Part shown: positions 59,505 to 64,000 of the stretch, in pieces | Numbering within the stretch: position 1 is the stretch's first letter | Layout of the letters: every line of letters begins with the position of its first letter | Origin: Gavia stellata | Taxonomy: Eukaryota; Chordata; Aves; Gaviiformes; Gaviidae | Reading direction: 5' to 3' | Assembly (NCBI RefSeq): GCF_030936135.1 | Contig: NC_082598.1 | Location: 55,272,347 to 55,336,346 of the forward strand | Length of the DNA stretch: 64,000 nucleotides | The notes under the pieces: model-generated | Told to the model about the DNA's origin: nothing | Databases searched by the model: none | Seen by the model: only the letters and a program-made list of their open reading frames with translations | Position numbers and translations under genes: made by a program

Positions 59505-62500
59505 GTAAGTGTGGGTCTGGGGTCGGGGTGTGGAGCAGGGGCTTTTGCTAGTGCACAGTAATGTGGCATCTTCCAGGGCACTCATTACGGGTGGGATTTT
59601 TAGGCATTCCTCTTGATGACCTTTTTGATCCTGATCCCCTGGCTTTGGCACATGGGTGACCGTGCAGGCAAGATGCCAAACCTGCCATAGAAACCGGGTT
59701 GCTTAAATACGCATGCACAGCCTGGTTTGGCTCCCTCACTGCCCGGCGTAGCCCCACCGATACCACTGGGCTTCCTCTTGCTTTAGAGCAGCCCACACAA
59801 TGCAAGGTCTGAAACATGCAAAGTAGTTTCCGAATGAGTCAGCACGGAAGAAAAGGGTGGGATGAGCAACCGAGAGCTCCACCCAAGACTACAAAGGTGG
59901 TTTCAGCCCAGTGGTCCGCTTCCCACCCCTGCGTAGGGCAGTGCAACAAGCTCCCCATGTTCCTGCGTTTGAGGTAGACTAACGCTCGCTGCCTGGCTGG
60001 GGTCTCCGAGGAGCTCTCGGTTTCGGGGACTGCTGCTACACTGCGCCTTCAGTCCCTGGAGCCAGCCATGAGGGCAAGGGGCTGCGGACTCACTTCAGGG
60101 TGCCCACCCTCCGTCAGCAGCTGCTTCTTGAGAAACGTCATTATGTTTCCCCTCTCTCTTGGTCTTGGAGACATTTAAAACAGCACAACATTTACCTGAA
60201 CACAGATATAGCCACAGCTGAGGGCAAAGGAGTGTTTTTGCTAACTAATGATGAAAACGTGTGCTAACGCCTCTGCTTGCTGCGGGACTAGCTGTGTGCT
60301 TTTAGATGGCTGTTCAGATGTTGGTGGGAAGCCAAGCGAGGACTGTTGGTGGTGCCATCTCCCAGAGCTGGCATCAGTGCACTCCAGCACTTTGTGCACC
60401 TGCCTTTTGCTGTGCATAGGGCTCGGTCTTCCTCGCCCTTTAGGAAGGCTTAGGAAAAGAAAATAGAGAAAAACCCCACCAAAAACCAAAAATCAGATTA
60501 GGGATGCTCATTGGGCCGTTTCTGAAGGAACTGCCTGTGAAATATCTCACTTGCCACATCTGACAGTGCCTACACAACTGCAAAAAGCTGAAAGCCTCCC
60601 TGCAAAAGCCGGCCTCAGACAAAACACGGACATCCAGTGGTTCCCGGGCCACCCACCTTGCAGGAGTCAGGCACAGTGTCACTGCCGCAGTGAGGGCGGG
60701 AGCTGCCAGCAGCAGATGGCTGATTGTCACAGAGAGATAGCGTCCCTCAGGGAGCATTCACGCCGGGATGTGGTGCATGGTCGCAGCCTGGCTGTAGAGC
60801 TTTCCCCTGTGACCTGCAGCACCTTTCCCACCACGTCATTTTCCCTTTCATTTAGAAATAGTCAGTCATTTGTTTGCTGTTACGTGTAGTGGATGTACCA
60901 GACCTGCAACAGAAACAGCTCCTCCCAAACACCATGTTTCCCACTCCTTTCCCGAGACTTCAGGCAGCCTCACGGGGAGCATAAAGGAGACGCCACAGCT
61001 GTGAGCATCTTGCAGCCCCCCAATCTGCACCCATAAAAGCACCACTGCTGCCTCTTGGAACGCTGTGCACCTCTTAAAAAAGAGCAAAAGTGTTCAGCAG
61101 TAACCGGGTCATCTATGACTTGCATTTCCTCTTGGACTTGCCATTGGCTTACAGGGATTTACGTACCCATCAGTGCTTTCAGGTCCCGCAGGTCCCCATT
61201 GCATTACAGGAGAGCTGTTTTTGTCAAAACATCTGGGAATCATCCCTGCCTGAGCAACAGCATTACATGGGCTGAATGGGGGGTATCAGAACAGCACAGA
61301 ACAGCAAAGTTTCCTGCATCCCTACACTCATCAGCCAGAAGATCAAATGTTGGGGAGTTTGCATGTCATTATTGCTTACCTGTTTTATCTACTTAGCCTA
61401 ATTAGCTAATTAGGGTCATTTAATCCTTGGCATTCACCAATCCCAATTAGAGATGGGCCTGAACCAGGACATGGGTCCCAATTAGGAGATAACAAGCTCT
61501 TGGCAACCTGCTGCCTCCATCGGTTGCTGCAGCTGATCGCGGTGTGGGGTGTGCAGGAGTCCCCCTGAAACAACAAGGAAATGCCAGACCTACACCACCT
61601 CTGCCCTCAAGCTCTATGGACAGCTGAGAAGCAGATCAGGACTTAAACGTGCTGTTTGCTTTGCAATGGTCTGCACATACCTTGTGTGCCGTACCCCCAC
61701 CCAAAAAATGAGGGGGCATTGGTTTTTGCACCCATCAGTCGTATCAAACCATCCGTAGCGGCCAGAGGAGCCCCTGGCTGGTAAAGCTCTTGCGTCTTGT
61801 CATCCTTACCACCTGCCTCTTGTGCCCTTGTCTCATTTTGAGCGTGCATGGTGACAAACCCACATACACGCTTGTAGCTGCTATTCACAAGTACCCGTAG
61901 CAATAAATTATACCCAGATGAAGAAGTGCGCTTGTTCTGCAATGGCTGCGGTCACCCGGATGGGCCTCAGGACTTGTTTCTGACTTGGCCATTGAAATGG
62001 GGCTGCTCATATCTGCTCTGCTCCTGCAAGACAGTGGTGCGCAGGGAGCCTGCAGGTGCTTTGGCACATCCCCACAGACATCAGACCCAAGAGTCCAGCC
62101 TTGTGGATTCTCTGGATCGCACACCATCGGCGTGGTTTCTCTCAGCACAGGGTCGCGCCGAGAAACCTGATCAGCACTTGCCTCCGGTGTTGTTTTCAAA
62201 GACCGGTGTCTTCCACCCGGGACCGTACCTGCCCTCCGTCTCCCCGTGTAGTTGGGAGGGTTTTACCTTCTGCAGTGCTGGCGGCCTTGGCGAGACACAC
62301 TGCTTTCCCCCGTGGGGAGGCAAAGGGCTCCTGGTAAATTGTGCGGGCAGGAGGCTCTGCGGGGGGCCCCTACAGCCTTTTCCTAATCCCCCTCTTCTTT
62401 CCCCAGCCAAGGATCTCTGACCCCGCCAAGACGTGGTTGCTCAAGTTGCCAGCTCCTCTCACTGGAAGCTAATGGCTAGCTCGCTGAACAAAGAAAATCC

Positions 62501-63535
62501 AATTTGGCTTCAAAAAGCATACAGCCCAATTCTGGTCTCTCATCTTTTTTTCCCTGCTGGTGCCATACATCAGGATTTTCACTGATTTATACCTTGGGCA
62601 CAAGAAGCATTTCCGACCCAAGGTTATTCTCCTGTCAGGTGTGGATGTTGGCGACGTGTCCTCGCTGTAACACGGGATGAAAGGGTTTATGAACAGGGGA
62701 TGTTCACAAAGGGAGCATTCACATCTGCACGGCGATGCTGTGGTCGTCAGTGGGCAGCGGTGGGCTGAGGACCCGGCTGCCTGGGGAACGAGGCTCCTTC
62801 TGGCAAACCCCCTTGATGGATTGCTCATAAAAGCCTGATCCTGCCTTACGATTTTTTTTTTTTCTTTTCTTCAAGAGGACCACTAGAAAATGAAATGACT
62901 GTAGTTTCCTTTGCTGCAGCAGAGTTTAAAGGGGAGATTAACTCGGGAGCTGATCCACTGCTTGCTGAAGTTGGCGGCGCCTGTTCTGCTGGCTTCAGTG
63001 GGTGCTGGAACCGGCTCTCTATCAAAGGCGACTTTGATTTTCTGCGCTTGTGTGAGCCTTTCCTCCCGTTTCTCTTCGGGGAATAGCTTCGGGAGGATTC
63101 AGAGCTCAGATGAAATATTTGCTGTAGCTGGTCCTAAGCTTCTTTTTCTCCTTGCATCACGACTGCTCCTCTCTTTTACAGTTGGCGGCTGTAATCACCG
63201 CTGGCCTCCTCCTGCTGTACATCCCGCTGTGCTATGAGGACTTCCATTTCCGCGTGGCTCACGTGTATGCTCGCCTGGGGTACCCCAATGCCCAGCACAT
63301 CCTGGGACAGAGGTATTTGCAAGGTAACATTTCTCCAAGCTGTGGCTAACTTGCTGCCAGAGTACGTACAGGTATAAGCCAGAAGCACAAATGTGGCTGT
63401 GCGCTATGTGGTACACCACTACACCGCTAAATTTTGGACACCGTATTTTATATCCTAATTATTACTTTGCTACCTTGTCTCACACCCAGGAGCTGGAGTG
63501 GAAAAAAATGAGGACATGGCCATGCACTGGTTCAG
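59382..63535 (+). CDS. Unnamed single-pass membrane protein with Sel1-like repeats, 5' part
   Basis: Three exons fit one reading frame: 59382-59504, 63182-63323 and 63490-63535. The gene continues past the right edge. The first gives MADTKPAVRRRLEGRGSADT and ends SAWSRWE in phase 0. The second starts in phase 0 with LAAVITAGLLLLYIPLCYED, a membrane segment, then RVAHVYARLGYPNAQHILGQ. The third gives GAGVEKNEDMAMHWF. AQHILGQRYLQGAGVEKNEDMA with MHWF is a good Sel1-like repeat (A..LG..Y..G.GV.K....A..W). The basic N-terminus before the hydrophobic stretch suggests a type II signal anchor, putting the repeats in the lumen or outside, but this is inference. The two Sel1 exons are well supported. 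The first exon rests on the matching phase, a gtaagt donor and a plausible start. I cannot assign a symbol. Confidence 0.7.
59505..63181 (+). other. Putative intron 1 of the Sel1-repeat gene
   Basis: About 3.7 kb without a recognised exon. It includes a perfect 18-base homeodomain-type palindrome at 61397-61414 and further AATTAG motifs nearby. Confidence 0.45.
61397..61414. promoter_or_regulatory. TAATTA-containing 18-bp perfect palindrome
   Basis: CCTAATTAGCTAATTAGG is its own reverse complement and carries two TAATTA homeodomain cores. Two CCCAATTAG motifs follow within about 80 bases. It may be an enhancer element; function is inferred. Confidence 0.4.
63182..63323 (+). CDS. Sel1-repeat gene exon: membrane segment and repeat start
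   Basis: The acceptor is cttttacag and the donor gtaaca, 142 nt. It encodes LAAVITAGLLLLYIPLCYED, then a helical stretch ending AQHILGQRYLQ, and stops one base into a Gly codon. Confidence 0.85.
63490..63535 (+). CDS. Sel1-repeat gene exon: end of first Sel1 unit
   Basis: The acceptor is cacccag and the donor gtgagg, 46 nt. It completes the split Gly codon and encodes AGVEKNEDMAMHWF plus two bases of the next codon. The fit across the intron makes a complete Sel1 motif. Confidence 0.85.
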
Positions 63536-64000
63536 GTGAGGTGCAAAAAAAAAAAAACCCCAACTCCTGCCATGGGAAATTGGCCTCTCCTGGGGAAAGG
63601 CTACCGTGGTGTGGGAGGAGGAAAAAGAGCCCGCAGTGCTCCCGAGGGAGAGCTGCGCTGAGCCATCCTGCGCCGGCGGGAGGGAGGTGCACAGGGTGTC
63701 AGTGGGGAGACCAGGAGCTCCCAATTTCTTGCTGTGGGTCAGATGCTTTGCTCCGCTTTCCCCACCTGCTATTGCTATTTTTTAGATCAGCAGGAGGCAA
63801 GTAAGCGCCTCGACAGCGAGAGTGCAGAGGGATGCCGGTACTGCTCTACAGCCTTTTGGGGAGGTTTGAGCTGCCAGTGGGCAGTGGGAAAAATGCACAG
63901 GCGCAACAGCAGAGAGGGCCAGGAGCTGCTGAGGCAGTGGAAAATCAAGTTACGGCAGTGTATTAATTTCCTGCTCTCGGCACACGCTCCCAAGAGCTTT
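63536..64000 (+). other. Sel1-repeat gene intron, cut by the window edge
   Basis: No further exon was identified before the end. The remaining Sel1 repeats must lie beyond 64,000. Confidence 0.55.

Noticed and set aside
61926-62420. 164-codon + strand frame in the putative Sel1-gene intron
   Set aside because: Overlapping frames on both strands, no domain and no matching splice phase with the neighbouring exons.
63787-63801. Possible 15-base exon after the Sel1 exons
   Set aside because: It has an AG and a GT at suitable places, but the encoded RSAGGK-like peptide does not continue the Sel1 pattern, and the exon would be unusually short.

Overview
The window looks like a piece of a bird genome. 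Coding sequence is sparse, genes are split into short exons with GT-AG introns, and CpG islands mark the promoters. The one well-preserved interspersed repeat is a CR1 LINE 3' tail ending in the TGATTCTR octamer array typical of birds and other reptiles. The gene order DAPP1 > LAMTOR3 < DNAJB14 < H2AZ1 < matches what I recall of human chromosome 4q23. Every exon boundary below was read from splice sites, reading phase and the remembered protein families. No database search was run.

Layout, left to right. Positions 1-9,965 hold the 3' half of DAPP1 (+ strand): six coding exons, covering the linker with the phosphotyrosine site and the PH domain, then a 1.5 kb 3'UTR. The SH2-coding exons lie to the left of the window. 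LAMTOR3 (- strand, six coding exons, 124 aa) runs from a CpG island at about 15.25-16.65 kb down to polyA signals at about 10.98 kb, tail to tail with DAPP1. DNAJB14 (- strand, eight coding exons, 380 aa) runs from a CpG island at about 46.6-47.7 kb down to its stop at 21,635, with a probably long 3'UTR. H2AZ1 (- strand, five coding exons, 128 aa) runs from a TATA/CCAAT promoter in a CpG island at about 50.7-52.3 kb down to a polyA signal at 48,978. From 52.3 to 59.4 kb I see intergenic DNA with the CR1 tail and a 21-base poly(C) tract. At the right edge a + strand gene starts, probably at 59,382. It encodes a short basic N-terminus, one membrane segment and the beginning of Sel1-like repeats. 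I cannot name it.

The genes are ordinary housekeeping or signalling genes and do not form a functional cluster: B-cell/PI3K adaptor (DAPP1), lysosomal Ragulator scaffold (LAMTOR3), ER-membrane J-protein (DNAJB14) and variant histone (H2AZ1). I see no operon, CRISPR array, tRNA, rRNA or complete mobile element, and no clear novel system. The best leads are the unnamed Sel1-repeat membrane gene, a protein-like but stop-broken island in DNAJB14 intron 2 (about 34.1-36.25 kb), several decayed MIR/CORE-SINE-like relics, regulatory motif clusters in the CpG islands, and a homeodomain-type palindrome at 61.4 kb.
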